NCBI GenBank assembly: GCA_028641055.1
Contig: CM054063.1
Span: forward strand, 42,169,304 to 42,233,303
Length of the DNA stretch: 64,000 nucleotides
From: Alopecurus myosuroides
Lineage: Eukaryota; Streptophyta; Magnoliopsida; Poales; Poaceae
Direction: 5' to 3'
Part shown: positions 48,806-60,800 of the stretch, piece by piece
How positions within the stretch are numbered: position 1 is the first letter of the stretch
How the letters are laid out: every line of letters begins with the position of its first letter
Position numbers and translations under genes: made by a program
Notes under the pieces: model-generated
The model's input: only the letters and a program-made list of their open reading frames with translations
Databases searched by the model: none
Told to the model about the DNA's origin: nothing

Positions 48806-50460
48806 ACTTCACCGGCATCCACTTCTCTCTCGTGAGTTTACACGCGCTTATAGGGTGAAACTCCCATATCGGACGAAACATCGTGAATCTTCCGAGGAGT
48901 TGTGTTCTACGAATGTGTATTGGGTTTCTATGGACTACCCTAACACAACCAAGCAACTAGTTACACATTGCTACCCCCTTTTGACACCGTTACCGCGTAT
49001 TTCCGTATAAGTCCGGTATTTCTACAGCGGGTCTCGTGTTTCACCGGAGGGGGGGCTACAGAGCGTCTCGATCCCTACACAAGATAGGGGGTGCCATAAC
49101 ATGTCATTATAGGTCTGTTATGTGCTTTGTATGGCAAAGATTGCACTCCGGGGTGCGGGCCGCTTCACCGGCATCCACTTCTCTCTCGTGAGTTTACACG
49201 CGCTTATAGGGTGAAACTCCCGTATCGGACGAAACATCATGAATCTTCCGAAGATTTGTGTTCTACCAATGTGTATTGGGTTTCTATGTACTACCCTAAC
49301 ACAACCAAGAACCCAGTTCCACATTGCTACCCCCTTTCGACGTCGTTACCGCGTGTTTCCCTATAAGTCCGGTATTTCTCCGGCGGGTCTAGGGTTTCAC
49401 CGGAGGGGGGCTTCGGAGCGTCTGGATCCCAACACAAGCTAGGCGGTGCCATACCATGTTAGTATAGTTGTGTTGTGTGCTTTGGATGGAAAATATTGCA
49501 CTCCAGGGTGCGGGCCGCTTTACCGGCATCCACTTCTGTCTCGTGAGTTTACACGCGCTTATAGGGTGAAACTCCCGTATCGGACGAAACATCGTGAATC
49601 TTACGAAGAGTTGTGTTCTACCAATGTGTATTGGGTTTCTATAGACTATACTAACACAACCAAGCAACTAGTTACACATTGCTACCCCGTTTCGACGCCG
49701 TTACCGCGTGCTTCCGTATAAGTCCGGTATTTCTCCAGCGGGTCTAGGGTTTGACCGGAGGTAGGGCCACGGAGCGTGTGGATCCCAACACAAGCTAGGG
49801 GGTGCCATAACATGTTAGTATAGGTGTCTTGTGTGATTTGGATGGCAAAGATTGAACTCCGGGGTGCGGGCCGCTTCACCGACATCCACTTCTTTCTCGT
49901 GAGTTTACACGCCCTTATAGGGTGAAACTCCCGTATCGGACGAAACAGCGTGAATCTTCCGAAGAGTTGTGTTCTACCAATGTGTATAGGGTTTCTATGG
50001 ACTATCCTAACACAACCAAGAAACTAGTTCCACATTTCTACCCCCTTTCGATGCCGTTACCGCGTGTTTCCGTATAAGTCCGGTATTTCTCCAGCGGGTC
50101 TAGGGTTTCACCGGAGGGGGGCTACGGAGCTTCTGGATCCCAACGCAAGCTAGGGGGTTCCATAACTTGTTAGTATAGGTGTGTTGTGTGCTTTTTATGG
50201 CAAATATTGCACTCCTGGGTGTAGGCCGCTTCACCTGCATCCACTTCTCTCTCGTGAGTTTACAAGCGCTTATAGGGTGAAACTCTCGTATCGGACGAAA
50301 CATCGTGAATCTTATGAAGAGTTGTGTGATACCAATGTGTATTGCCTTTCTATGGACTACCCTAACACAACCAAGAAACTAGTTCCACATTGCTACCCCC
50401 TTTCGACACCGTTACCGCGTGTTTCCATATAAGTCCGGTATTTCTCCAGCGGGTCTAGGG
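48801..50460. repeat. ~357-bp tandem array, segment C
   Basis: About 4.6 monomers continuing the array after the LTR element. It stops at a duplicated GGGTCTAGGGTCTAGGG, where CACTA subterminal repeats of another type begin. The array does not resume in the rest of the window. Confidence 0.9.
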
Positions 50461-50464
50461 TCTA

Positions 50465-50690
50465 GGGTACCACGCCAGTGGTAGCAGGTTACCGCTGGCG
50501 AACACTAGTTCGCCAGCGGTAGTGCAGGTTACCTCTGGCGAACAAGGCCTTGTTCGCCAGCGATATGTTCGCCAGCGGTAGCTCCGCTGTTCGCCAGCGA
50601 TACTAGTTCGCCAGCGGTAGTCAGGTTGTTCGCCAGTGGTACAGTTCGCCAGGGGTAGGTACTGTGTTCGCCAGTGGTAAGTTTCACAGG
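50465..50690. repeat. Subterminal repeat cluster (TACCGCTGGCGAAC)
   Basis: At least eight copies of GTTCGCCAGCGGTA or its inverse, some fused into palindromes (GGCGAACACTAGTTCGCC, GGCGAACAAGGCCTTGTTCG). These are likely transposase-binding sites near the 3' end of the minus-strand CACTA. Confidence 0.8.
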
Positions 50691-51250
50691 TTTGTATTTT
50701 TTCTTTTTTTTTGTATAACAGTTTATATATTCTGATTCTGTATATATTCCCAGGTCCAAATACATTCAAATTCTATAATTTATAAACTTTCAAACATATA
50801 AATCACTGATAGCACATCGATAAATCATAGATACATATGCATCCATCCATAACGAATTTAACACATCGATAACGATATTAACACATCTATACATATGCAT
50901 CCATATCCAATTCTCATAAGTACGAATACAACACATTGATCTCAATAATATGTCGGAAGATTTCGAACCCAAAATATAGCCATCTAATTAGTTCAACGAT
51001 TACAAAGGTATGACTACTACATATCTATGCAACGTACGCGCGATATAGAGATCAATCGCAAAGAAGACTAGCTAGATATACGGTCCGCCTCCGCTTTAGC
51101 TTCCGCCTCCGCTTGCGATCTTTCGCTAGGGCTAGCGCGCCGTCCACTTCTTCATCTCTCTGTAGACCAAGATAAAAGCATTAGACCGGCAAAGGAAATC
51201 ACAAGTTCTTATTAGGAGCAATTCGTAACGAATCGAATACATACCGTCGA
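50691..51250. other. 3' flank of the CACTA gene
   Basis: AT-rich with repeated AACACATCGAT / CATATGCATCCAT words. It is the likely 3'-UTR; no frame is supported. Confidence 0.4.
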
Positions 51251-51836
51251 TCATTTCTTCCTCGATGTTGTGATCTTCTGTTTCTTCTCCGGCGGGAACG
51301 GAAGAGCACCTTCTAACGAGTTGAATGGTCTCTCGTCAGTCTGCTCTAGCACATATTGTCGCAACTCATTGTTAGATGGTGGGGTACCGTTCCAGTGGAA
51401 GGTAGATCCTGAAGTTACTACATCCTTATAGATGATTGTGCAGATCTTGCGCTGGATGCGACCAAAGTTTTGTCTGTACTCAGCATCAGACCATTCCACG
51501 ATGCTGCGAGACCATTTGTCCACAGCAGACATGTATTGCAGACTATGTTGGTCCTTCACGATCTCCGTCATGTGTTGGATGAGGTACCATGCCTCCATTT
51601 GGCCGCCTGGCGCCTGCTTGGGGCAGGGAAACTCTGTTCTGTGTCTGAACACATATTTTCCTTTAATTTGTTTCTTCCTGTCGCAGAATCCTTCCCCCCT
51701 GATGTAGCCATCCATAGCATCATTGAGAACAGACTTGATGAGGGTGTAGTTCTTCTCCTTCATCGTACTCCCGGAGTCGAGATATACTGCGTGCGCGTCT
51801 CTCGGGTAGAGCATGATGAGGGTGCCGTATTTGTTT
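51251..51836 (-). CDS. Ulp1-like C-terminal exon of CACTA protein, active site apparently lost
   Basis: The final exon starts after a 3' splice site (TGTTTTGCGCAG, rc 51837-51848) and reads NKYGTLIMLYPRDAHAVYLD, then CPKQAPGGQMEAWYLIQHM, ending ..KQKITTSRKK. The layout matches the C48 (Ulp1/SUMO-protease-like) domain found at the C-terminus of many grass CACTA proteins. In that family a His-Trp/Tyr-x-Leu block, an Asp in ..LDS and a Cys in ..LCGYY form the catalytic triad. Here the Asp remains, but the His position reads KY and the Cys position reads EAWY, so I infer it does not cleave. The exon is open to a clean stop. Confidence 0.65.
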
Positions 51837-51921
51837 CTGCGCAAAACAGGAGAGTCCATATATATAATCCTCAAAAATTGTATATGCGCGAACTTATGTA
51901 AAGATGGGAATTATAACTTAC

Positions 51922-53099
51922 TCAGGAAAGTAGGGCACGAGGGTGATCCTCTTGTTCATATGGTTAATGAGCAACACTTGTTCGAGGTACTTTGTCGCTT
52001 TTGCCCTACCCTTGGGGTTGTTCAAGTACATGTCGTGCATGTAGTAGGGGTCTGCTAGCCCGATGTTTCTGACATTCTCTACGGATAGCTGATGCGCCAA
52101 GCTGAGCGTAAACAGACGGACGATTGACGAGTGGAGTGCTTTCATGTGGAACATCCGGAAAATGTCGTCAAATCTAATGATGATCTTGTTTGCGTTGCCT
52201 TCAGTGACAAATCCCGCCGTAGATGGCACCTTTGCGACCAAAACCGGCAGCGTTGGATTTTTCTCTTTGAGAAGCACCTCCTCCATATATAGTACACCGT
52301 CATGGACGCTACGCATATCACCTGTCAGCAAGGCGACCAACCTCGGCGGAAGCATCGGTTTCCCCAACTCATGGATCCGATGCCAGTCGGTTATGGGTAT
52401 CCTATCCAATACACGTCCTGTCTGCGGCTTAGACTTGGTCCCCTCCACCGGTTGGCTCATCGATGCAACGGCAGGAGCCTTCTTAGTTCTTTTCCGTGCA
52501 TACTTGATGTTAGGCTGAGTCTTATGAAATACATCAGCTACCGCCTCTTTGAGGGCATCCTGGCTGATGACTTCTTGCTCGGGGACTGCCGGCTCTTGAG
52601 AAGAGAAAAGACGCTTTGTGCATCGATATTTATCCGCTTCCTCCGCTGGCAAGAGAAGTTGATCAAGATCATCCAGGCCGGGCGCCCCCTCGTAAGGATC
52701 GTCGATGAGGTAGTCATTCGGGTTCTCATCTTCGTCGTCGTCGTGCTGCACGGACTTTGCAGGTGAGAAATCCTTGTGTTGGCTCGGGTGCCCCGACCCC
52801 TGGACCGGTGTTGGAGTGTTGGCAGGAGTACTTTCCAAACGAATTAGTGATTTCGGCCAGGTCAATGGCCAAACCAAGCATTGCTTCAGGTTCAACTCGC
52901 TGTCGGCTGCGGGTGGTTGGTTCGGAGGATCGAGAGCACCGCAACCAGGGAGCACCCGACTTAATGTCACTCTGAACACGTCCTCGGGCATACGAACGCC
53001 GTGGGATACGCGGTTCAGAGGTGTGATGATTTTTCCTTTGGCGACGTCCTTTAACTCGCCGTTCACATTAAGGAGCAATGTGCATCCCGTCTCGTCGGC
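51922..53099 (-). CDS. DUF8039-like middle exon of CACTA protein
   Basis: The exon runs from the 3' splice site at 53100-53103 (GTTTCGCAG) to a donor GTAAGT at 51921-51916. It begins ADETGC followed by LLLNVNGELKDVAKGKI, the start of a DUF8039-like domain that is common in plant transposon proteins. After an acidic linker it contains KPQTGRVLDRIPITDWHRIH and a long helical region (FRMFHMKALHSSIVRLFTL) ahead of the Ulp1-like part. It joins 51251-51836 in frame (GA|A). Upstream it would join frame 3 of exon 1, not the frame that is open there. Confidence 0.7.
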
Positions 53100-53187
53100 C
53101 TGCGAAACGTCGCGCGATCGTTGTTAGAGACTGATGCCGTCACGAATCAAGTCATAATATATAATTAAGCAGTGCACGTTGAATTAC

Positions 53188-54772
53188 CGTGAGGGCATTG
53201 AGCTCGGACAAGGGGGATGGACCGCTAAGTGTCGGCGGCGGCGTTGATGAGATGTGGCGGGGGTGGCGACGGATCTTTGCGACCTTCCGGCTGAGGGTTG
53301 GGGGTCGGCTCGTTCCGCGCAGCAGACGCCACGACGGGGGCCGCGTTCTGCGGCGCCACGACGGGGGCCGGGTTCTGCGGCGCCACGACGGGGGCCGCGT
53401 TCTGCGGCGCCACGACGGGGGCCGCGTTCTGCGGCGCTGGCTGCACAATTTGGGCTATGTTTATCTGCGGGAGCGGCCCTTGTCCTCCACCTAGCATCCA
53501 CGGCGCTAAGGACTGAGCGACGGTCGAACAGATGGTAGGGAGGAGCTCATTGAGCCTCTCGTTCACAAGCTCGTCGACCGTCTTCTCCGGGCGCTTGTTC
53601 CGCTCCTTGCGCTTTTCCTTGGTGTCGGGGTAGTATTGCGCATGCCGATGACCCTTTCCGAGGCCATGCACATGGCTACGATTCGGCTTCTTGTCAAGGG
53701 GCACTCCCTTCATCGCGTTTAGCGCCCTAATGAAAGGGGTGTCATACGGGTCCTTGTTCGTCGTCGCCGAGGACCCCCCGTCAGATTGAGATAGGCGTTC
53801 TTTTTCTTGTTCCTCGAGATACTTATCCTCGAGCAGCTTGACCTTCTCGTTCAACACAAGATCGCCGGGCTTTTTGGGATCTTCCCTGTAATGGGCCCTG
53901 ACAAAATTTTTCACCTGCGGGTCGGTGATCTTGTCAAACGGGTTCGGCCCTTCTCTCTTCGAATCCTCCTTTTCCCATACTTTCTGCTTCCCAAGGTAAC
54001 CCCGGCTTCCGAGATTGTGAGGGCCAATGTTCTTTTTTCGCTGTTCTTGCCCCCATTTAGTCAGCGCAATCCTTTCCGGTTTGAGTTCGTCGATCTTGAA
54101 TTGGGCCAAGTCTTCCTCGGAAATGGAGGGCCACATCTTATGGATCTCATCAAAATCCTTACCCTTCGCAAGCATCGCCCGCAAACTGGATCTCCAAGTC
54201 GTAAACGCCTTGCCGAACTTGTTCAGTGCTAAGGAGTTGACCAGATTCTTCTTCAGGTCCTGGTTGTCGTAAGGATCCGGGAATTTGTACCTTGTGTGCA
54301 GCTTCTCAATCAGCAGGGCGGCATGAGCCTTGTTTTCTTTAGCTTTGATGTGCTCCATGTTAACGTTGCCGAAGTCTCGAGCTATGCAGCCTATCTGGTT
54401 TCCATAGCCCTTGGCATAACTCTCCGGCTCGAGGGGAGCACCGCTGGGGTCCACTTCCGTGAACTCTTCCCGCATGCTGGCGAGCATGTTGTGCCGCCTC
54501 TCTTTGCGCCTAGCCGCCGCCTCGCTACCGGAGGCGGTATCCCCGGTGCCACTACCGGTTTGATCACCTTCTGCGCCCGATGTATCGTTGCGCGGCTCTA
54601 GCTCCTGGCGAACGGTTTCGTCCATCTCGTCGTCTGCATCGTCGCCCTCCATCTCTAGATCCGGGTGCGGATCTACGGGTCCGCCTCCCGCGCTTAGCAT
54701 GGAAAGCCACGCATCGTCGTTGTCTCCGCCGTGTCCGAGACCAGAACCACCCGCCTCGTCGTTGTGAGCCAT
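53188..54772 (-). pseudogene. TNPA-like (Ptta/En-Spm) first coding exon with frameshift near its end
   Basis: From the ATG at 54772 (MAHNDEAGGSGLGHGG) 515 residues are open to a TAG at 53225. A 3' splice site (TTCCTTAG) just upstream supports this start over an earlier ATG at 54811. The body is typical of plant En/Spm-type TNPA-like proteins, which bind subterminal repeats and help excision: acidic N-terminus, a helical core (LVNSLALNKFGKAFTTWRSS, PSISEEDLAQFKIDELK, ALTKWGQEQRKKNIGPHNLG), a charged coiled-coil-like stretch, then four 9-residue APQNAAPVV repeats. The exon should continue to the donor at 53187 (CTCACG|GTAATT) with SELNALT, but that lies in another frame. A small indel between 53240 and 53300 has probably broken the gene. 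Confidence 0.75.
53327..53434 (-). repeat. 27-bp coding minisatellite, four units
   Basis: Four units of CGCCACGACGGGGGCC.. encode APQNAAPVV repeats; one unit has a C/G change (NPAPVV). The period is nine codons, so length changes keep the frame. Confidence 0.92.
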
Positions 54773-54870
54773 ATCTAAGGAAGGAGAGAAAACCCGAAAT
54801 AAGTTCAACAAATCCTACAATTTAGACGATGTATACCCCATATGAGTCCAAATTTCTCGGACACTCTAAG

Positions 54871-54945
54871 TTGTGATATTTTTAGCAAAGATCATGCCAA
54901 AATTCACGGAAAATTTCGGCATGACCTTTGCTAAAAATATCACAA
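54871..54945. promoter_or_regulatory. Near-perfect hairpin upstream of TNPA-like gene
   Basis: Arms of about 35 bp (TTGTGATATTTTTAGCAAAG and its inverse ending CTTTGCTAAAAATATCACAA) with a loop of about 6 bp and one or two mismatches. It lies about 95 bp upstream of the coding exon. It could be a regulatory site or a source of small RNA (inference). Confidence 0.75.
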
Positions 54946-54996
54946 ATGGAGTACCCAAATTTGCCGGAACGGAAATTAATCAACATTCCGGCAAAT
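54901..54996 (-). promoter_or_regulatory. Shared upstream module, copy at TNPA-like gene
   Basis: Holds ATTCACGGAAAATTTCGGCA, then TGACCTT, then a stem TTTGCCGGAACGG..CATTCCGGCAAA. The same order of blocks occurs twice upstream of TNP2 (61467-61585, 61607-61710). Confidence 0.7.
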
Positions 54997-56999
54997 AGGG
55001 ACTCACGTGGGGTACCTGCACATAAAATCCCACCCCTCATATAATCGATCCAACCCCTCATATTATCATCGTCATCCACACGAAGGTGGGCACATATCCA
55101 CACGACCAAACACCATCTCCACCATCCATCACCACCATCCATATCACCACGCCATATCCATCACAACCATCCATCACCACCATCCATACACACCACATCC
55201 ATCACCACCAACCACCAAAAACGGAACATATTCAAAATGCATACATGAAATAAGCTTTAGAAATCAAAATGCATACAGTGAGATAGCAGCACCTAAAACT
55301 AATAGATAATGTGAGCTGCACCTAAAATTAACTAATTGCATCTTCTAATCTGATCACACCAACAATCACCTATTTTTCATACTCAAGTGTTGCATGCTGT
55401 ACCAAACATCAGGAATTTTTTTCTGTTTGAAAACAGCCACAAATTTTTTATGTTGGTTGTGATTATTATGTTTCTGATAAGAACTTTAGTTTCAAGATAG
55501 AAATTTGCAACCACTTGCAACCGTAAACATGAATACACAAGGAAAGTTTCATAAACTTGCTTCTTTTTCACTTATGTTAAGCATTTCACTAGGTAGTTTC
55601 TTTTTGTTCATAAAATTAAAATGCAACCCAAAATTTACTACAGGTGGCAGTACTAGTCTTTACTACAGGTTGCAGTACATACAAAAAAATCTATCTAATT
55701 CACTTGATCAAACCAAAATTTCCATACAAAATTCTCTCAATTTTCTTATATTCATCTTGGGAGCAATTAACCACCAGTACACACACACACAGCCAGAAGC
55801 AATTAACCAAAAATTCCATACAAAATGTACTGGTACTGGTAAATGTACAGCCAGGAGCAATTAACCAGTACACACACACAACCAGTACACACACACACTA
55901 GGTAAATAAGCACATGGCCACAAAAAACATCAGGAATTTTTCTGTTTTAAAACAGCCACAGAATTTTCGATTTCTGTTTGGGCACAAACCATCACCAACT
56001 ATGATTTCTGTTTGGAAGCAGAATATGTTTCCATACAAGAGGATGACATGATCTACTTTCTGCGCTATGGGACTCTCTTTGCATACAAATACTCGCTCAA
56101 GGATCAAACAAGATAAGGAACATATTCAAATGACAAGATAAGCAATACTCGTTCAGGACTTGAAATTGTGGATTAATTTCACAAGAATTATGTTGGACTG
56201 ACAGGTAAGTATATTCCATTAAAAAAATGTGAGCATATTCGCGGCAAAGAAAACAGATAAGTAATTTTGGACCCAAAAGACGGGAGTCGTGGACAGTATC
56301 TACACAGAAAAACACCATGATGTCTACACAGAAAAACACCATGATGGAAGCGTTAAACTGATAAGCGTCAGCCTAAACTACTATCTACTTACACATACTT
56401 GATTCGGAATGCAGCAAACAAGAGAGCAAGGAAACCTAGACTGGCCATGCCAATGCCACTATGAGCCATGTGGCCAACCATAAGGGGCTGGCAAAACTTA
56501 CAAAATTGCCAAAACTATAAGTACATGTGTTAGAAACCGAGCGTTTGTGGGGTGTGGCAGCGTCAACCTGCACAGCTGAGGCAAACTAATTCTGCACCGT
56601 GGATTCACTTGGCAATGCCACCGGGTGCTAGTGCCCAGTTGGTTGAGGGTTCTTTAAGTGTGTGTGCTATGTTTTACTGATGCAGAACATTATTACTCCA
56701 CGGCTCTACATGGACAGATCTAATTACTTCCACCCTCAAAACAACGACAAGAAGTTGATTACAGAAACAAATCAAGGATAAATATGTTCTCGTGCTAGAA
56801 TTATCTTTCCTCGGTTTAGCTGAACAAGGAAAGGTAGAAAAGGCTTTTTATACAAATTCAGCACTGTCCAAGAAACTAAGTGTAACTAAGCAATTAGTAA
56901 TGCAATCTAGCACAAACTAGGCATCCATTCATATACTTAAAGACTCAAATTCATGGCAACTCCAACACCAAGAAACAGAACAGAGCAGCCACAAAAAAA
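54997..56999 (-). other. Probable large first intron of the CACTA gene
   Basis: AT-rich, frames short. It is bounded by a donor-like CCACAG|GTAATT on the minus strand at ~57016 and the acceptor near 54774. It contains CCATCACCACCATCC-type low-complexity DNA (55095-55215), ACACACACAC runs (55778-55895) and a duplicated CAGCCAG(A/G)AGCAATTAACC block. No gene was seen. Confidence 0.5.
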
Positions 57000-57016
57000 T
57001 TTCAGCAAAAAATTAC

Positions 57017-57420
57017 CTGTGGAACTTCTGTCGAGCACCTTCTGTGCGTGGCAGAAGAGGGGGCAGCAGCGGGCAGCACGCCGGCGGTGCCGCTGTAGAG
57101 GCACGGCGGCAGCCGCCGGGGAGGAGGAGGGAGACGCGGGGGAGGAGGAGGGAGACGCGCGGGCCGCAGGCGTGCCGTTGATCGCCGGAGAGTGGCCGGC
57201 CGCCGTAGATGGAGCCGCGCGCAGGGGAGGTTCGGGCAGGGGAGGAGAGGGCCGGTGTGCAGGAGAGGGTGTGGAGGCAGTGGAGGGGAGGTACGTAGCA
57301 GTGGAGGGCGCGGTGGTCGCCGGACAGGGGAATCGCCGGAGAGACGACGTCGACAGGCAACCGTGCGCGCGCGCGATTGAATTGAAGCGATGAAAACGGC
57401 TAAGTCCCGCGCGGCCCCTG
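57017..57420 (-). other. GC-rich leader exon of the CACTA gene
   Basis: Very GC-rich with GGAGGAGG and GCGCGC runs. Open frames on both strands come from composition. On the minus strand it ends with a splice-donor-like CCACAG|GTAATT. The position directly inside the subterminal-type hairpin matches the GC-rich untranslated first exon known from En/Spm-type elements. Methylation control of that region is known for Spm; for this element it is only a suggestion. Confidence 0.55.
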
Positions 57421-57440
57421 TGTAGCTCTCTGGAGGGCTT

Positions 57441-57556
57441 ACCGCTGGCGAACGTGCCTGCTGGTTCGCCAGCGCTACGCTACCGCTGGCGAACAATGAT
57501 TTGTTCGCCAGCGGTAGCGTAGCGCTGGCGAACCAGCAGCCACGTTCGCCAGCGCT
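57441..57556. repeat. 56-bp-arm hairpin of subterminal motifs
   Basis: Left arm 57441-57496 and right arm 57501-57556 are inverse copies, with a 4-bp loop TGAT and only one or two mismatches. Each arm contains ACCGCTGGCGAAC and GTTCGCCAGCGCTA units, as in the cluster at 50465-50690. Confidence 0.92.
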
Positions 57557-57569
57557 AGTTTTTTATTTA

Positions 57570-57850
57570 TTTCTTTGAATTGATTTATTTTCATTTATTT
57601 CTTTATTTTGTTTTCTTTAATTATTTGTTTAAATTATTCAAAGACATTTAATTTATAATCAATCAAACACATTGGAAATTAATTTCAAACACATTACAAA
57701 TAATAATGTTTTATTTTGTTTTCTTTAATTATTTGTTTAAATTATTCAAACACATTTAATTTATAATCAATCAAACACATTGCAAATTAATTTTCAAACA
57801 CATTACAAATAATAATGTTTTCAAACACATATAGTTTCGTCGCATACAAT
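57570..57850. repeat. AT-rich ~108-bp direct repeat
   Basis: TTATTTTGTTTTCTTTAATT starts at 57603 and again at 57711, each followed by matching text through ACATTACAAATAATAATG. This is the likely 3' flank of the TNP2 gene. Confidence 0.85.
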
Positions 57851-57879
57851 TGGCAGAAAAATATATACATAGTTTCTCA

Positions 57880-60800
57880 TCAGTGTTTGATTTTTTTGCC
57901 TTTTTTGGTCGCAGTTGCATAATTTAACCCCACATTATGACTTCTTCTTATGAATGGAAGACCATGCCTAGGTAGCGTTGTTCTGCTTCTCCTTGTTGTG
58001 TATGGTTCATGACTATCATCATCATCTTCTTGATCATCGTCAATATTTGGGTCGCCGAACGTGTCGAATTCGTCCTCATCAACGACTCCATCCATTCCGA
58101 GGATATTTCTTTTCCCTCTCCTCACGACAACACGGCTAGGCCTTGCGGGGTCTGTTATGAAGAAGCATTGGGACACATGTTTAGCCAATACCCATGGCTC
58201 ATTTTGCGCTGTGACATTCGCGCTTGATGAGGTTCCGGCTTCGGGAATAACCATGGTTGTAAAGTATTGGTCTTCTTTTCTGACGGTCGACATCCTAGCC
58301 CATCTGACGCGGAACATAGGCACCTTCTCTCCAGAGTAGTTAAGCTCCCATATCTCCTCGATCCTTCCGTAGTATCTTAACTTTTTGTCACCGGTGTAGG
58401 ATTCCATCGTTACCCCTGAGTTTTGATAATCGGAAGTTTTGTCTTTCTCCTCTGTGTAGAAAGTGAACCCGTTGATATCATATGCTTGAAACGTCGCTAG
58501 GTTGGGAGCTGGGCCATGTGCCAAGGCGTACAATAGTTTATTTTTCGCACAATCCCTTGGCGGTGGATTAGCGACGATCACATCTTTAAACCAACGCAAG
58601 AAAGTGGAGTTATGCTCTCTGATTATTTCTCCTTCGGTCCTCCGCTTGCCTTGTTCACTGTACTTTTTCATAATCGAGCTCTTGTGTTTTTCCACCCAAG
58701 TATCGACCATGTCAATGTGTTGGAGAGCTACTAAATTTGCCCTGTTAAAGTCGGTGCGTCGACAAGCCCGATCCACATGCACTTCTCTACGTCCATTTTT
58801 GTGACCTACTCCATCGAGCTTGCCAATGTGCTTGTTTCTGGGCAGACCAACTGGGTCCTCCACGTCCATATGATTCGTGCAGAAAGAGATGCACTCTTCG
58901 GTGAGAAAGCCCTGAACGATGCTTCCGTCCGGACGAGCTCTGTTGCGAACATATCCTTTGATGACCCCATTCATCCTTTCAAACGGCATCATGTTGTGCA
59001 GGAACAACGGCCCGAGATGGATGATATCGTCCACGATATGGACCAACAGATGAACACATATGTCAAAGAATGATGGTGGAAAGTACATCTCAAGCTCGCA
59101 TAGTATCACGACAATCTCTTCCTGCAGCCTTGAGATCTGCTTCCCCGTGATCGACTTTCGAGATATAACGTCGAAGAAGTTACAGAGGCCAAACAGGGTT
59201 TCCCGGACGTGTTTGTCCATTATTCCGCGGATCGCAACCGGAAGTATCTGCATCATCATCACGTAACAGTCATGAGACTTCATCCCGCTAAACTTTTGTT
59301 TCTGCGCGTCGAGGAATCTGCTTATTAGCCCTGAGTAACCGCTAGGGACTTTGACTCCGAGAAGGCACATCATCAATTTTGTGATCTCGTCCGGACTAAG
59401 AGTGAAGCAGGAGGGGGGGCAGTAATAGTCATTCCTCTTAACCCTTTTGGCCTTGCGACCATCCGTCTCCTCATCACACGATTGATCGCCGTCGTCATCA
59501 TCCGGGCGTCCCCCCTGAAGATCTACCCTAATACCAAAATATTTCAGGTCGTTTCTTGCTTTCACCCCGTCTTTGGTCCTCTCCGGCATGTTGAGCAGCG
59601 TGCCAAACAAACTTTCAAACACATTCTTCGTGATATGCATCAGATCAAGGCAGTGAGGCGTATCGAGAAAGGGCCAGTATGGCAAGTCCCAAAACACCGA
59701 CCTCGTCTTCCATACATCCAGAAGCGGTTTTGGCGCCTTTTGCTTCTTTCCAGGCTCTGGGCATTCCTTCCAATCATTCAGCAAATTGTAGATTTCTTCG
59801 CCGCACCTCTTACGTGGAGGTCCACGGAGCTCATCCTCACCGTTAAAAAGGTCTCCTCGCCTTCTCCACGGGTCTTTGTTGGGTAGCCACCTTCGATGGC
59901 CAACGAAAACTGTTTTCGAAGACCCAGGATCTTTCGGAAGTTGCATAAACGTGGGGTCATCCATGCACCTCACGCAACCGTTATGTCCGTGGCACACCTG
60001 GCCCGCCACATATCCGTAGCCTAGTAGGTCGTGAACCGTACAGAGTAAGACAGCTCTCATTGGGAAATATTGTTCACCGAAGGCGTCCCATGTGTTCACC
60101 CCTTCCTCGGCCCATAGCGTTTCCAGCTCATCTTTAAGCAGCTTCAGGTATAGATTTATGTCGTTGCCTGGTTGTTTCGGCCCTTGAATTAGCATACTCA
60201 TGTGAATATACTTCCTCTTCATGCACAACCAGGGAGGGATGTTGTACATCCATACAAACACGGGCCAGGTGCTATGGGTGCTGCTCTGGTTGCCAAACGG
60301 ATTGAGTCCGTCGGTGCTCACACCCAACCTGATGTTCCTTGCCTCCGCCCCGAACGTTGGATATTCACAGTCAATTGCTTTCCATTGACTTGCATCTGAA
60401 GGATGTGTCAGAATTACTTTTTCACTTCGATTTGGATCTTTCAAAACTTTATTCCTCCTTTTCGCGTGCCAGCGCATGAGCTCTGCTTCCTTGCGGTCCG
60501 CGAAATACCGTTGCAGACGGGGAATGAGCGGAAAGTACCACACAACTTTCCGAGGAGCTTTCTTCTTCCCTTTCTTGTATCGAGCGGCGCTGCAAACTGG
60601 ACAAATGGTTTTGTTCGCGTCCTCTTTCCGATAAATGTAGCAATCGTTGATGCACACATGGTATTTTTCGTGAGGTAAATCAAAGGGGCACACGACTTTC
60701 TTGGCCTCGTCGCAACTTTTAGGACAGGTGTTGCCCTCTGGAAGGACATCGTGCCAGTATTGCAGGCTTGCATCGACGCTTATGTCGCTCCATTTGTATC

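Noticed and set aside
51432..51901. Plus-strand frames opposite the Ulp1-like exon
   Set aside because: Antisense shadows of exons supported by splice sites and family motifs.
57002..57496. 164-codon minus-strand Pro/Arg-rich protein
   Set aside because: Composition-driven; it overlaps the hairpin and the splice donor of a leader exon, so it is unlikely to be translated.
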